A DNA stretch of 64,000 nucleotides from Acinetobacter pittii (GCF_034064985.1 NZ_CP139249.1:2480001-2544000); one strand, 5' to 3'; positions 27,699 through 36,425 are shown, counted from the stretch's first letter. Notes: generated from the letters alone by a model not told the origin. Translations and numbers: made by a program.

Positions 27699-28328
27699 TT
27701 AAGGATGAATTTTTTTCAATCCATCTTCTACAGCAAATTTAGCTTCCTCCCACTGTAAACGTGAACTGCCTTTAACTTGTTCCCATTTAGTTTTCAATTT
27801 AGATTCAACCTCGGAAAAATTAATTTCTGCATTATTAGGTACACGATTTTCATAACCTAAACGATAAGCCGCTCGATAATCACGATCATATTCTAGATTC
27901 TTGTTTTCAGTATAATATGGCATTTTTTTATAGTTTTCTCGCCAATAATTATCTTCTTCTTGCCAAGAATTACTATCATCTTTTTGATTATTTGTTTGAG
28001 CTATATCATTACCTGCTATTCCCCCTACTACACCACCAATAATCCCTCCAACAATAGCACCTGGAGGCCCCCCAACAACACCAAATGCAGCACCTACCGC
28101 CGCTCCTCCCAAGGTTCCTGCACCTGTAGCAACCAAATTCTCTCCCCCTTCATTCATATCGGGTACATGATTGTTATTGGTCGGTGGTGAGTTTAAATCT
28201 GGACGAGCATTATCAATTGTGGATGAAATGTTTTGTAATGGTTTGCTATTTGATACATTACCATTAGAAGATGGCTCTTTCTGAGTCGTATGATTACCAT
28301 CTAAATTTGATTTTTTTATATTTACCAT
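27699..28328 (-). CDS. Glycine-zipper domain protein (209 aa)
   Basis: The first 60 residues are Asn/Ser/Pro-rich and without a signal peptide. Residues about 66-108 form a glycine zipper with GxxxG spacing (TGAGTLGGAAVGAAFGVVGG, GAIVGGIIGGVVGGIAG), a membrane-inserting or oligomerising segment. The C-terminal part contains DYRAAYRLGYENR and a helix KLKTKWEQVKGSSRLQWEEAK, a combination found in small stress-associated bacterial proteins. Good ribosome binding site (GGGAG). Function unknown. Confidence 0.8.
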   Translation of the reverse strand: MVNIKKSNLDGNHTTQKEPSSNGNVSNSKPLQNISSTIDNARPDLNSPPTNNNHVPDMNEGGENLVATGAGTLGGAAVGAAFGVVGGPPGAIVGGIIGGVVGGIAGNDIAQTNNQKDDSNSWQEEDNYWRENYKKMPYYTENKNLEYDRDYRAAYRLGYENRVPNNAEINFSEVESKLKTKWEQVKGSSRLQWEEAKFAVEDGLKKIHP

Positions 28329-28645
28329 TTTCTTACTCCCTATATTTTAAAATCTAGTGTCTTTCAAAAGAGCTAAATTAAAAGAACTTTTGAAATATGC
28401 TTGACAATTATTATTATAATTCACCTTTAGGTTAGTTATGTTTCATAAATACCCCTATTAAGTAAGGAGATGTTATTAATTAAAGAAATTATTTCTCATC
28501 AATAAAAATTCTTATTCAAATAGTCATCACAATTATATCATCCTTTATCCCATAATCATTATATTTCGCTAGATTAAAAATTACCCACAACATTCTAGCT
28601 TTACACTGCCCTGCAGGAAATTATGATTTTATGTATATGCAATTT
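28329..28645. other. AT-rich gap
   Basis: About 315 bases between the glycine-zipper gene and the DUF4142 terminator. I see no gene or RNA structure beyond AT-rich sequence that presumably holds the glycine-zipper gene promoter. Confidence 0.4.
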
Positions 28646-28680
28646 AAAAAAGCCTAGTTAATTAATACTAGGCTTTTTTA
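28646..28680. terminator. Rho-independent terminator, usable in both directions
   Basis: AAAAAAGCCTAGT pairs with ACTAGGCTTTTTT (28646-28658 and 28667-28679). It lies downstream of the minus-strand DUF4142 gene. Confidence 0.88.
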
Positions 28681-28710
28681 AATATATTTTTAAAAGATAA
28701 TAATTATATA

Positions 28711-29304
28711 TTATTTCATATTTTTAAATATATCTTCAGCTGCTTTTAGGTGTTTCGCAACAGCACCACGTGTTTGTACGAGCATATTTTTTAATTCAGA
28801 ACTTTTCGTGTTTGGTATTAACTGCTTATCAATTATCTTCAAAACTTTACGGTGAACTTTAACTTGACTCATCATATAATTTTTATCAGTATCTGATGTT
28901 ATTTGATTAAGCTTACTAACAATTTTATCACTATCATTTTGCAATGATTTACTAAGATTACTGGTTTGTGAAATTAACTGTAACCGACTTGCCAACGCTT
29001 GTGCATTTTTTTCATTGGCTGAATGTTCTTTAATCATCATTTCAGCATATTTCTTAGCTTCATCCATTTTTAGTTTTGGCAATGCAGTTTTTGCCTGCTT
29101 AATTTCACCATTATTAGCTGTACTTAATATTTTGAAAATTTGACTATCAGTCAAATTTTCATGGTTTTCATTTAATATTTTAGAGTGATTCTTCCCATCA
29201 TTTATAGTTTGTTGATTCGCCGCCATAATCTCAAATGCACTAAAACTTAAAACACCACTAATTGCGATACAGCTAATAATTTTCTTCGTTAAAATAGCTT
29301 TCAT
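28711..29304 (-). CDS. DUF4142 exported protein
   Basis: 197 residues with a signal peptide (about 1-28, cleaved after IMAA). The mature domain is a DUF4142 ferritin-like four-helix fold: LTDSQIFKILSTANNGEIKQAKTAL...AKKYAEMMIKEHSANEKNAQALASRL, then KNYMMSQVKVHRKVLKIIDKQLIP. The conserved Glu/His residues (GEIKQA, MIKEHS, KVHRKVL) match the family, whose periplasmic role is unknown. Transcribed alone. Confidence 0.85.
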   Translation of the reverse strand: MKAILTKKIISCIAISGVLSFSAFEIMAANQQTINDGKNHSKILNENHENLTDSQIFKILSTANNGEIKQAKTALPKLKMDEAKKYAEMMIKEHSANEKNAQALASRLQLISQTSNLSKSLQNDSDKIVSKLNQITSDTDKNYMMSQVKVHRKVLKIIDKQLIPNTKSSELKNMLVQTRGAVAKHLKAAEDIFKNMK

Positions 29305-29729
29305 ACCAATATCCTTTAACTTAATTCATGAGTATTTCTACCTATGGGTAGCTTTTTCACATTTCCAATCTATATCCCTACTTGTAAATTCAAGGTTGGG
29401 TTTATTTATTCATTATTTCAATCAACCATATTTATACCGTTCGTTGAATATTCTTCGCAAAGGGTAAATAGCTTATTTAAAGTAGATGATATAAATTTAA
29501 TAATGAATCATGCATCTGTATCCAATCTTATTAATGTAAATATAAAATATATATAATTTTAAGAAACAATAATTTAAAAACAATTTTTATTTTTTACTTT
29601 TACGAAAATAACAATAAAGCTCGTTATATTAACTTATAGATACTAAAGCTAAAATTAAATATATTTAAAGAAAATTTAATCCAATTTAACTTATTCGCAC
29701 ATCTATAAAAAAGCGTTCTCCTAAAAACT
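29305..29729. other. AT-rich gap next to phage relic
   Basis: About 425 bases of AT-rich sequence. An open frame at 29344-29556 on plus has no ribosome binding site or coding signature. I see nothing else. Confidence 0.4.
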
Positions 29730-29831
29730 TTAATTCACACACTGCACACAAACAGTGACATGCACTTTTGTAGATATCATATGAGCTGTGCATCCTGAAA
29801 ATAGAATACACAGCGAAATCAGTACCTTCAT
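29730..29831 (-). CDS. 33-residue Rz1-like lipoprotein of a decayed lysis cassette
   Basis: Short ORF beginning at an ATG that overlaps the old lysozyme stop (ATGA). It encodes MKVLISLCILFSGCTAH and 16 more residues rich in Val and Cys. LFSGC is a good lipobox, and the position directly behind a lysozyme gene fits an outer-membrane spanin or similar phage lysis lipoprotein. It probably no longer has a function, since the upstream lysozyme is broken. Confidence 0.5.
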   Translation of the reverse strand: MKVLISLCILFSGCTAHMISTKVHVTVCVQCVN

Positions 29832-29969
29832 AGTGAAACGCGGTTAGCGGATCCAACCATAAAAGAATTGCTCTTGGGTAGGATTTCATTCACAGATTTC
29901 AATGTAACGTTGGCCTTGCATGATATTAAGAACTCGAACTAATACCTTCTCTCCTTCTTTACCGCGCTT
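29828..29969 (-). pseudogene. Remnant of a GH108 phage lysozyme (C-terminal end)
   Basis: Translating the minus strand gives RGKEGEK...RYIEICE, a stop (TGA at 29886-29888), then NPTQEQFFYGWIR, one extra base, and NRVSL-stop. It aligns with the end of the intact lysozyme at 51571-52116: 22 consecutive residues from KEGEK to YIEI are identical, and FFYGWI plus NRV continue the match. The in-frame stop and frameshift, and loss of everything upstream, mark a pseudogene. Confidence 0.85.
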
Positions 29970-30045
29970 AGCCAGTGTTAGTGAAGAGATAAATAAGAAA
30001 TAAAGTTCTATCTTCCAACTTAAGCTAGCCATTTCCCCCTAACAC

Positions 30046-30375
30046 TCACATATTTTTAGCTAATTCTTTTGCCAAACATTGTTCATGCCAAGTGGTTTGA
30101 AAATTTTCGACAGCTTTTGACTTAATGAGAGGATCTTCAAATAGCTTTGAAGAATATGCAGATTTGATAAGCTCTTGATAAAGTTGTTTGGCTTGTTGCT
30201 CTTCAAGATGATTGGCGATGTCATGTAACTCTTTAGCTGGCACTTCATGTTGTCTAGCATCCATCACACCACTCGCTGCTTTTTTCACAGTTTCACAGTA
30301 ATGAAGTTCCATAGCTTCTGATGCTGCATAACATTGAATTGAAACTGCGCTTATAAAGAGGAATATAAATCTCAT
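30046..30375 (-). CDS. Small exported protein of unknown function (109 aa)
   Basis: Signal peptide about residues 1-17 (FIFLFISAVSIQCYA-AS). The mature part is helical, with two cysteines (HYCETV and HEQCLA) that could form a disulfide. I do not recognise the family. In size, signal and Cys content it resembles the exported protein at 44337-44675, though I cannot show homology by eye. Confidence 0.7.
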   Translation of the reverse strand: MRFIFLFISAVSIQCYAASEAMELHYCETVKKAASGVMDARQHEVPAKELHDIANHLEEQQAKQLYQELIKSAYSSKLFEDPLIKSKAVENFQTTWHEQCLAKELAKNM

Positions 30376-30460
30376 AATCTCACCTTAATTTGACGCGCAA
30401 GGTTATCAACTAATCTGCCCAAATTTAAGTTAAAAAAGGTTATTTTTGTTTTCTCTTATT

Positions 30461-30907
30461 TTATTTCACCTTTTGCACTTGAGTATTTGAAGCTCTCAGC
30501 GCTGTTCCATCTGCCGCAACTGGTGTCATAAATGGAATTTGCTGACCTGTATTTTTATCAATTAACAGCGAATGGCGCTCACCACTTTCAAATAAGTTGT
30601 GCTCTCCCCATTGTCGCAAAGCCACAATCACTGGGAATAAACTCTCCCCTTTAGTGGTCAGCACATATTCCTGATAAGCCGTGCCATCCGAAGCGTCTTG
30701 CATTTCAAGAACATCAGCATCGACTAACTTTTTAAGTCGGTCAGATAGAATATTTCGCGCCACTCCCAAGCTCCGCTGAAAATCTCCAAAACGGCGCATT
30801 CCATCAAATGCATCGCGCACAATAAGCAGTGACCAACGATCTCCTATGAGATTGACACAGCGCGCAACAGGACAAGGTTCATATTTCATTAGTGTAGAGT
30901 TCGCCAT
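30461..30907 (-). CDS. HxlR-family transcriptional regulator
   Basis: 148 residues. HxlR winged helix: CPVARCVNLIGDRWSLLIVRDAFDGMRRFGDFQRSLGVARNILSDRLKKLVDADVLEM...YVLTTKGESLFPVIVALRQWGE. The N-terminal Cys pair (PCPVARC) is the usual redox- or electrophile-sensing position in this family. Divergently transcribed from the MFS gene, with duplicated operators between them. An alternative start is the Met at residue 7. Confidence 0.92.
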   Translation of the reverse strand: MANSTLMKYEPCPVARCVNLIGDRWSLLIVRDAFDGMRRFGDFQRSLGVARNILSDRLKKLVDADVLEMQDASDGTAYQEYVLTTKGESLFPVIVALRQWGEHNLFESGERHSLLIDKNTGQQIPFMTPVAADGTALRASNTQVQKVK

Positions 30908-30941
30908 CGAGTTTCTTTACCAATCATCAGCAATAAGCCAC

Positions 30942-30999
30942 CTAGTTGCATTTTAAAACTAGCAAGCTTAACATTCAACTAGTTTCATTTTAAAACTAG
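30942..30999. promoter_or_regulatory. Duplicated operator and divergent promoters between hxlR-type gene and MFS gene
   Basis: Two 21-bp copies (30942-30962 and 30979-30999), differing at one base, each carry the inverted half-sites CTAGTT and AACTAG. On the minus strand TTGAAT (30973-30978) and TAAAAT (30950-30955) are 17 bp apart, with the first copy over the -10. On plus TTAACA (30968-30973) and TAAAAC (30991-30996) are 17 bp apart, with the second copy over that -10. Confidence 0.75.
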
Positions 31000-31018
31000 A
31001 TTAAATGGATTTAGGCCC

Positions 31019-32269
31019 ATGAAAGCTTCCCTTGTATCTTCAACGTCTCCAGTAGATAACAATAAAACGCATTCGAACCTACCTCGTGGCGTAATTTTGC
31101 TATTTGCTATAGCAAGTGGTGCAAGCGTAGCAAATGTCTATTATGCGCAGCCCTTGCTCGACATATTGGCGAGAGACTTTAAGGTTAGTCATGCCGCTAT
31201 TGGTGGTGTGGTGACCGCCACTCAAATAGGTTGTGCCCTAGCCTTAATCTTTCTAGTGCCATTAGGTGATTTGGTAAATCGGCGTCGGTTAATGGCCCTA
31301 CAGTTAATTGCCTTAATATCTGCATTGTTAATGGTTGGCTTTGCTCACTCTACGATTATTCTTTTGGCAGGAATGCTTGCGGTGGGTTTACTCGGCACAG
31401 CCATGACACAAGGGCTTATTGCCTATGCTGCAAATGCGGCGGCCCCACATGAGCAAGGACATGTGGTTGGTACTGCACAAAGTGGTGTGTTCATTGGTTT
31501 ACTGCTTGCCCGTATATTTTCAGGAGGCATTAGTGATGTGGCGGGTTGGCGCGGCGTGTACTTTTGTGCAGCCCTCATCATGCTTATGATTGCATTACCC
31601 CTTTGGAAACGTCTGCCTCATTTAAATATTCAACCTAGTGCCATGCGCTACCCGCAGCTTCTGGCTTCTATGCTCAATCTACTGCGCCAAGAAAAAGTGC
31701 TACAAGTGCGCGGTGTGTTAGCTTTACTCATGTTCGCCGCATTTAATATTTTTTGGAGCGCATTAGTACTGCCGTTAAGTGCCCCGCCTTATAGCTTCTC
31801 GCATACTGTAATTGGGTCTTTTGGACTTGTTGGAATGATTGGTGCTTTGGCTGCTGCACGTGCGGGTTACTGGGCCGACCGTGGATATGCTCAGCGCACA
31901 AGCTTGGCAGCACTGTTAATATTACTGCTCGCTTGGGGTCCACTTTCACTCATGGCTTACTCACTCTGGGCACTCATGATTGGCATCGTATTGCTAGACT
32001 TGGGCGGACAAGCCTTGCATGTGACCAACCAGAGTATGATTTTTCGCACACGTCCAGAAGCGCATAGCCGTCTTGTTGGTCTATACATGCTCTTTTATGC
32101 AGTAGGTAGCGGATTAGGTGCAATCAGCACAACAGCGACTTATGCTTATGCAAGTTGGTTTGGTGTATGTGCCTTAGGTGCAGGTGTAAGTTTGTTGGCA
32201 TTATTATTTTGGTGGATGACACGTCATATCGTGCCTCAAAGCACAAATGAAAAAGATAACAATATATAA
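31019..32269 (+). CDS. MFS transporter (AraJ-like drug/sugar efflux type)
   Basis: 416 residues, twelve hydrophobic segments. The loop 2-3 MFS motif is present as PLGDLVNRRRLM and an antiporter-like stretch lies in GLLGTAMTQGLIAYAANAAAPHEQGHVVGTAQSGVFIGLLLAR. Overall resembles AraJ/YbcL-type exporters. The divergent HxlR regulator and paired operator make an inducible efflux system likely; substrate unknown. Confidence 0.9.
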   Translation: MKASLVSSTSPVDNNKTHSNLPRGVILLFAIASGASVANVYYAQPLLDILARDFKVSHAAIGGVVTATQIGCALALIFLVPLGDLVNRRRLMALQLIALISALLMVGFAHSTIILLAGMLAVGLLGTAMTQGLIAYAANAAAPHEQGHVVGTAQSGVFIGLLLARIFSGGISDVAGWRGVYFCAALIMLMIALPLWKRLPHLNIQPSAMRYPQLLASMLNLLRQEKVLQVRGVLALLMFAAFNIFWSALVLPLSAPPYSFSHTVIGSFGLVGMIGALAAARAGYWADRGYAQRTSLAALLILLLAWGPLSLMAYSLWALMIGIVLLDLGGQALHVTNQSMIFRTRPEAHSRLVGLYMLFYAVGSGLGAISTTATYAYASWFGVCALGAGVSLLALLFWWMTRHIVPQSTNEKDNNI

Positions 32270-32417
32270 ATAAACAAACTATAATAATACAAAGTTTTAT
32301 AAGCCCATGAATAAGAAAGTTTAGTCTTTAAATCTTAAGTTCGAGCGGTAATAGAATGAAATCTTCTTTAACAATCTAAAGATTGATATGCAATTTTAGA
32401 CAATTACTATCAAATAT

Positions 32418-32822
32418 ATGCAAATCCCTATAGGAACAAAATTGGGTATTAATAATAAGTTGCTTTACACAGCTGTATTTGCCCTTGTTGCAGGATGCCA
32501 CCAGCAAGAAGCAAACGACAGTACAAATGCTGTGAAACTCCCAGCCTATCAGTACGATGGTTTCTCTGGTTCAGCACGCTTAAAAGGAAACTTGGAGTTA
32601 AAGCAAGGATGTCTTTATGTGAAAGATATACTCATTGTCTTTCCAGAACATAGCGCTCAGTGGGATGCTGAAAAAAACACTTTAAGTTATAAAGGTCAGC
32701 AGATCGGCTTAGGGAGTACATTAGATATTACTGGAGGGAGTGGTGATTTTGAGCAAGACAATCTACGCATTAAACATTTAAGTCCCATGTGTGATCATCA
32801 AAACATTTGGTTTGCCGGATAA
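32418..32822 (+). CDS. Small lipoprotein (134 aa)
   Basis: Lipobox LVAGC at about residues 23-27 follows an N-region and a short hydrophobic core, then the linker HQQEANDS. The mature beta-rich domain has three Cys including the mature N-terminal one and CLYVKD / MCDHQN. I do not recognise a family. It follows the MFS gene by about 150 bases and probably has its own promoter. Confidence 0.7.
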   Translation: MQIPIGTKLGINNKLLYTAVFALVAGCHQQEANDSTNAVKLPAYQYDGFSGSARLKGNLELKQGCLYVKDILIVFPEHSAQWDAEKNTLSYKGQQIGLGSTLDITGGSGDFEQDNLRIKHLSPMCDHQNIWFAG

Positions 32823-32869
32823 TAATGAGGAGCACTAATTCAATTTTCGCTCCCCTCAACCTCTAGCTC

Positions 32870-33349
32870 TTAAATTGAATGATTTAACTTACTATCAGAC
32901 TTATATATTTTTCTAATAGGCCACCAGAAATAAATATAAATTAAGAGCAGAACCCAACCCAACAATACATCTCCAATCAAATGTGGAGTTTCATGTGTTA
33001 TCACCAAACCCATAACAAGCATTGCGCCGAAATGAGCAATATTTGCAAACATGGTAAATTCAAAAAATAGATAGTTTTTTAGTGGTTCATTCGCTGCTTT
33101 TAAAAGAAACCAGCCCCATACAATATAGATAGCTGAGATCATCAACTCGTAATGCTCAGCTCCACCATGTAACGATCCCCAGCGGACCAGTCGCACAAGA
33201 AATTTCCCCCATTCAAACTGAAGTAAAATTGCAGGAATATTAAAAAAGATAAGAAGCGCTGCTCCGACAAAAAATAGCAAAAAGCTAATTCCCGTAAATT
33301 TTGCGGCTAGGCTAAATCTCGATATTTTTATCTGATGAGTTGTTGGCAT
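32870..33349 (-). CDS. Four-helix integral membrane protein of unknown function
   Basis: 159 residues from the Met at 33349, chosen because AGGA precedes it; the frame can extend five codons to 33364. Four hydrophobic segments are visible (FTGISFLLFFVGAALLIFF, LMISAIYIVWGWFLLKA, FEFTMFANIAHFGAMLVMG, IGDVLLGWVLLLIYIYFWWP). No known signature. It follows the flavin oxidoreductase gene at 33389 on the same strand, 39 bases away, so they may be co-transcribed. Confidence 0.75.
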   Translation of the reverse strand: MPTTHQIKISRFSLAAKFTGISFLLFFVGAALLIFFNIPAILLQFEWGKFLVRLVRWGSLHGGAEHYELMISAIYIVWGWFLLKAANEPLKNYLFFEFTMFANIAHFGAMLVMGLVITHETPHLIGDVLLGWVLLLIYIYFWWPIRKIYKSDSKLNHSI

Positions 33350-33388
33350 TACTGATGTCCTCATTGATATAAACGTTTATTTATAGTT

Positions 33389-34630
33389 TTAAGAAGCTCG
33401 CAATCGACGAGTTTTGAAAATCCCCAAGCCTTTATCTTTAATATCCAAAATAAAAGATTTGAGTCCATTTTCATTTGGAATCGGTAAGCTCCCCCGTCCT
33501 AATCTATGCATTTGACGGGTATACCAAGTAATTTCTAACGATCCTAAGTTGTCAATAAACTTAATGCCTGTAGTTAAAGGTTTAACTTGGTTTATCGTTT
33601 CAAGCCCACTGAGTAAACGTTTAGCTGCCAATGGTTCAATTGCAAAAATTCGCCCAAGGCCAACAAAATCTAAATCGTTATTTGATAAAGCGCTCTCAAT
33701 CCCTTGCAGACTTCTAAAGCCACCCGTCACCATAAGTGGCACTTTACTGAGTCCACGAACTTTTTTAGCAAAGTCTAAAAAGTAAGCTTCACGAGAGATG
33801 GTTGATTCTTTAGGTTTCCCCAACTGCATAATCGGTTTTTCATAGGTTCCACCAGAAATCTCGATTAAGTCGATGCCCACCTCATCGAGCGCTTGAATGG
33901 TTGTGAGTGATTCTTCTTCGGTAAAGCCGCCTCTTTGAAAATCGGCTGAGTTCAATTTAATGCTTACCGGATAGTCAGGCCCGACCCGATTTCGAATTGC
34001 TTTATAGACCTCAAGAACAAATCTACGTCGATTTTCGACACTTCCACCCCATTGATCTGTACGGCGGTTATGATACGGAGAAAGGAACTGACTAATGAGA
34101 TAACCATGTGCGCCATGTAACTGTACACCTGTAAACCCTGCTTTCTTGGCAATTTCAGCAGTGTTTGCATAGCGTTGAATAAGATCTTCAATTTCGTCCT
34201 GAGTTAACTCTCGCGGTGTAGCAAAAACTGCTGCCATTTTGGGGCTAAAAGGTACAGCTGACGGTGAAACAGTTTCTTTATTCAACCCTCGAATTGCTTG
34301 TTTGCCCGGATGATTGATTTGCATCCAGACTTCACTACCTCCAGATTTAGCAACCTCTGCCCATTCTTTGATGAGGTCAAAATCTTTTTCGTCTTCAATA
34401 ATCACATTACCCGGTTCACCAATTGCTCTAGAGTCAATCATCACATTACCCGTGATCAAAACCCCAGCTCCAGACTGAGACCAAGTTTGGTATAGCTGAA
34501 TCAGCTCTTTACTCGGTCGCCCATCGGTATGTGCCAGCCCTTCACTTAAAGCCGATTTAATCAGCCTATTCTTGAGTGTAAAGCGATCTTTTAAAGTAAA
34601 TGGTGATGCCAGTTTTAATTCGTTTTTCAT
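33389..34630 (-). CDS. Old-yellow-enzyme family NADH:flavin oxidoreductase
   Basis: 413 residues, FMN-binding TIM barrel. Family features: LKNRLIKSALSEGLAHTDGRPS (phosphate/flavin region), QINHPGKQA, the substrate-binding pair in GVQLHGAHGYLISQFLSPYHNRRTDQWGGSVENRRRF, and FVGLGRIFAIEPLAAKR. It should reduce activated double bonds with NAD(P)H. The extra C-terminal 50 residues (IPNENGLKSFILDIKDKG...) are specific. It lies opposite a probable regulator relic at 34809 and first in a two-gene unit. Confidence 0.92.
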   Translation of the reverse strand: MKNELKLASPFTLKDRFTLKNRLIKSALSEGLAHTDGRPSKELIQLYQTWSQSGAGVLITGNVMIDSRAIGEPGNVIIEDEKDFDLIKEWAEVAKSGGSEVWMQINHPGKQAIRGLNKETVSPSAVPFSPKMAAVFATPRELTQDEIEDLIQRYANTAEIAKKAGFTGVQLHGAHGYLISQFLSPYHNRRTDQWGGSVENRRRFVLEVYKAIRNRVGPDYPVSIKLNSADFQRGGFTEEESLTTIQALDEVGIDLIEISGGTYEKPIMQLGKPKESTISREAYFLDFAKKVRGLSKVPLMVTGGFRSLQGIESALSNNDLDFVGLGRIFAIEPLAAKRLLSGLETINQVKPLTTGIKFIDNLGSLEITWYTRQMHRLGRGSLPIPNENGLKSFILDIKDKGLGIFKTRRLRAS

Positions 34631-34763
34631 TTTAGACCTCTAATCTTATTTTAGTCACTAAACTATTGAATTTATTTAAAAATAAGTTTTACATTTAAAT
34701 CTCATGACCTGTCCTTTAAATTAAGAGAATGTATTTTTCTCTTCCTCAAGATAGCTACACATT

Positions 34764-34782
34764 AAGTTCCAAAATAGAACTT
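34764..34782. promoter_or_regulatory. Palindromic operator-like site upstream of the flavin oxidoreductase
   Basis: AAGTTC - 7 bases - GAACTT, with flanking ATT/AAT and TTAA symmetry. Its form (GTTC..AAAAT..GAAC) resembles sites bound by HxlR-type regulators that control reductase genes. Confidence 0.45.
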
Positions 34783-34808
34783 GTTAATATCATTAAAGGA
34801 CAATTCCT

Positions 34809-34838
34809 ATGTCAGAACGGTCAAGAAGTAACTATTAA
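34809..34838 (+). pseudogene. Nine-codon start of a lost regulator gene (possible HxlR relic)
   Basis: AGGA, an 8-base spacer and an ATG open a frame reading MSERSRSNY then stop. HxlR proteins commonly begin with such a basic lead just before N/C-P-[IV]-A. With the operator-like site upstream and an oxidoreductase diverging, I infer that a regulator gene was deleted here, leaving its control region. Weakly supported. Confidence 0.3.
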
Positions 34839-34871
34839 TCTTTTAAAATAATGCTTAAGAGTGAGAAAAAA

Positions 34872-34898
34872 CAAAAAAGCCCCCCTATGGGAGCCTTT
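34872..34898 (-). terminator. Terminator of the mechanosensitive channel gene
   Basis: On the minus strand GGCTCCC - ATAG - GGGGGGCT forms a GC-rich hairpin followed by six T. It lies 33 bases after the stop codon of the gene at 34931. Confidence 0.8.
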
Positions 34899-34930
34899 TC
34901 AAAATACTTTAAATACCGTGATTTATGGCT

Positions 34931-36184
34931 TTAAACTTCACTCGGATTAATCTCTGACGTTAATCTTTGCAAATCATGACCCGATGGTGCTTGGTAAACA
35001 CGTAAACCAAATTCAGGAAGAATCGCAATTAAATGATCGAAAATATCAGACTGAATGGCCTCATAGGAAACCCATGCAATCGTGTTGGTAAATGCATAAA
35101 TCTCTAACGGCAAACCTTGGCTGGTCGGTTGTAACTGGCGAACCATAATCGTTTGGTTTTGAGCAATGCCCTTGTGCTGGCGCAAGTAAAATTCGACATA
35201 GGCTCTAAATGTTCCGATGTTAGTTAAACGGCGCTTGTTGTAACGAGATTGATTGCTTAATTGCTTATTAAACTCTTCAATTTCAGATTGCTTCGCATCA
35301 AGATATTGGTCTAACAGTAAAAACTCTTTGAGCTTTTGTTGCTCGTCATCACTCATAAAATGCACACTGCTTTGATCAAGAAAGAGTGAGCGTTTCATCC
35401 GACGGCAGCCTGAGTTACTCATGCCTCGCCAGTTTTTAAAAGTATCGGTAACGAGTTTATTGGTTGGTATGGTGGTATAGGTTTTATCAAAATTTTGAAC
35501 AGTTACTGTATGCAATGAAATATCAATCACATCACCATCAGCATTGAGTGATGGCATTTCAATCCAGTCGCCAATACGCACCATGTCATAAGAAGCAATT
35601 TGTACACTTGCCACCAAAGACAAAATGGTGTTTTGGAAAACCAGCATTAATACCGCGGCCATCGCACCAAAGCCTGCAAGTAAAGTGAACACATCCTTTT
35701 TAAGGAAGGTTCCCAAAATCATAAGGCCACAAACCACAAATAAAATGAGTTTAACGAGCTGTAAATAACCTTTAATTGGTTTATTTCTAGATTTTGGATT
35801 ACGCTGGTAAATAAGGTTAAAGATATTTAATATTTCACTGACCGTAAGCGCTAGAGTTAGGAAAATAAATGCTTGCGCAGCCATCTCTACAAAAGTAATA
35901 AATTTTGAAGATAGATGAGGCACTGTTGCAATACCATTCATAATCACAACGGCAGGAATAATATTTGCAAATCTCTTTATAACGCTATGCTGAGCAAAAA
36001 TAGACTGATTTGGTGATTTTAGCTTTGTAACTAAATGACGAACACCCCGAACAATAATGCGTTTGGCAATAAAATTTGCGATTGCTGCAAATAAAATCAA
36101 AATAGTGAGTGAAACAAACATCTCTAGCCAAGGATATTGGCTTAACTCATCCCGAATATCACGAAAAAAATTAAAAAAATCCAA
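34931..36184 (-). CDS. Mechanosensitive ion channel, MscS family (YbdG-like)
   Basis: 417 residues, close to E. coli YbdG in length and layout. Five hydrophobic segments in the N-terminal half end in the pore helix VFTLLAGFGAMAAVLMLVFQNTILSLVASVQIASYD, followed by the MscS beta domain (VRIGDWIEMPSLNADGDVIDISLHTVTVQNFDKTYTTIPTNKLVTDTFKNWRGM), which is highly typical of YbdG. It should act in osmotic adaptation in the inner membrane. Monocistronic, with its own terminator. Confidence 0.93.
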   Translation of the reverse strand: MDFFNFFRDIRDELSQYPWLEMFVSLTILILFAAIANFIAKRIIVRGVRHLVTKLKSPNQSIFAQHSVIKRFANIIPAVVIMNGIATVPHLSSKFITFVEMAAQAFIFLTLALTVSEILNIFNLIYQRNPKSRNKPIKGYLQLVKLILFVVCGLMILGTFLKKDVFTLLAGFGAMAAVLMLVFQNTILSLVASVQIASYDMVRIGDWIEMPSLNADGDVIDISLHTVTVQNFDKTYTTIPTNKLVTDTFKNWRGMSNSGCRRMKRSLFLDQSSVHFMSDDEQQKLKEFLLLDQYLDAKQSEIEEFNKQLSNQSRYNKRRLTNIGTFRAYVEFYLRQHKGIAQNQTIMVRQLQPTSQGLPLEIYAFTNTIAWVSYEAIQSDIFDHLIAILPEFGLRVYQAPSGHDLQRLTSEINPSEV

Positions 36185-36425
36185 ACCTATACACCTTAAA
36201 ACTTTATTTTCAGTAATTTTAAGGCCTAAGGCATTGGATCATAAGGTTTGTTTACATATGTAGTCATAAATACAACAACTAAGTTATATACCCTGCTCAA
36301 ATTTAATTATGATCTGTTAGTTTTAAAGCCTCATCTGTTTATGTTTCAGACCAATATATAAAGTAGATCGAACTTATCAGTTCATTTAGAATAATACGTT
36401 AGACAAGTAATTTTGGTTTGAATGA

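Noticed and set aside
29686..29889. 67-residue minus-strand ORF
   Set aside because: It is the wrong frame across the lysozyme relic and the 33-residue lipoprotein ORF, starting within the broken lysozyme end.
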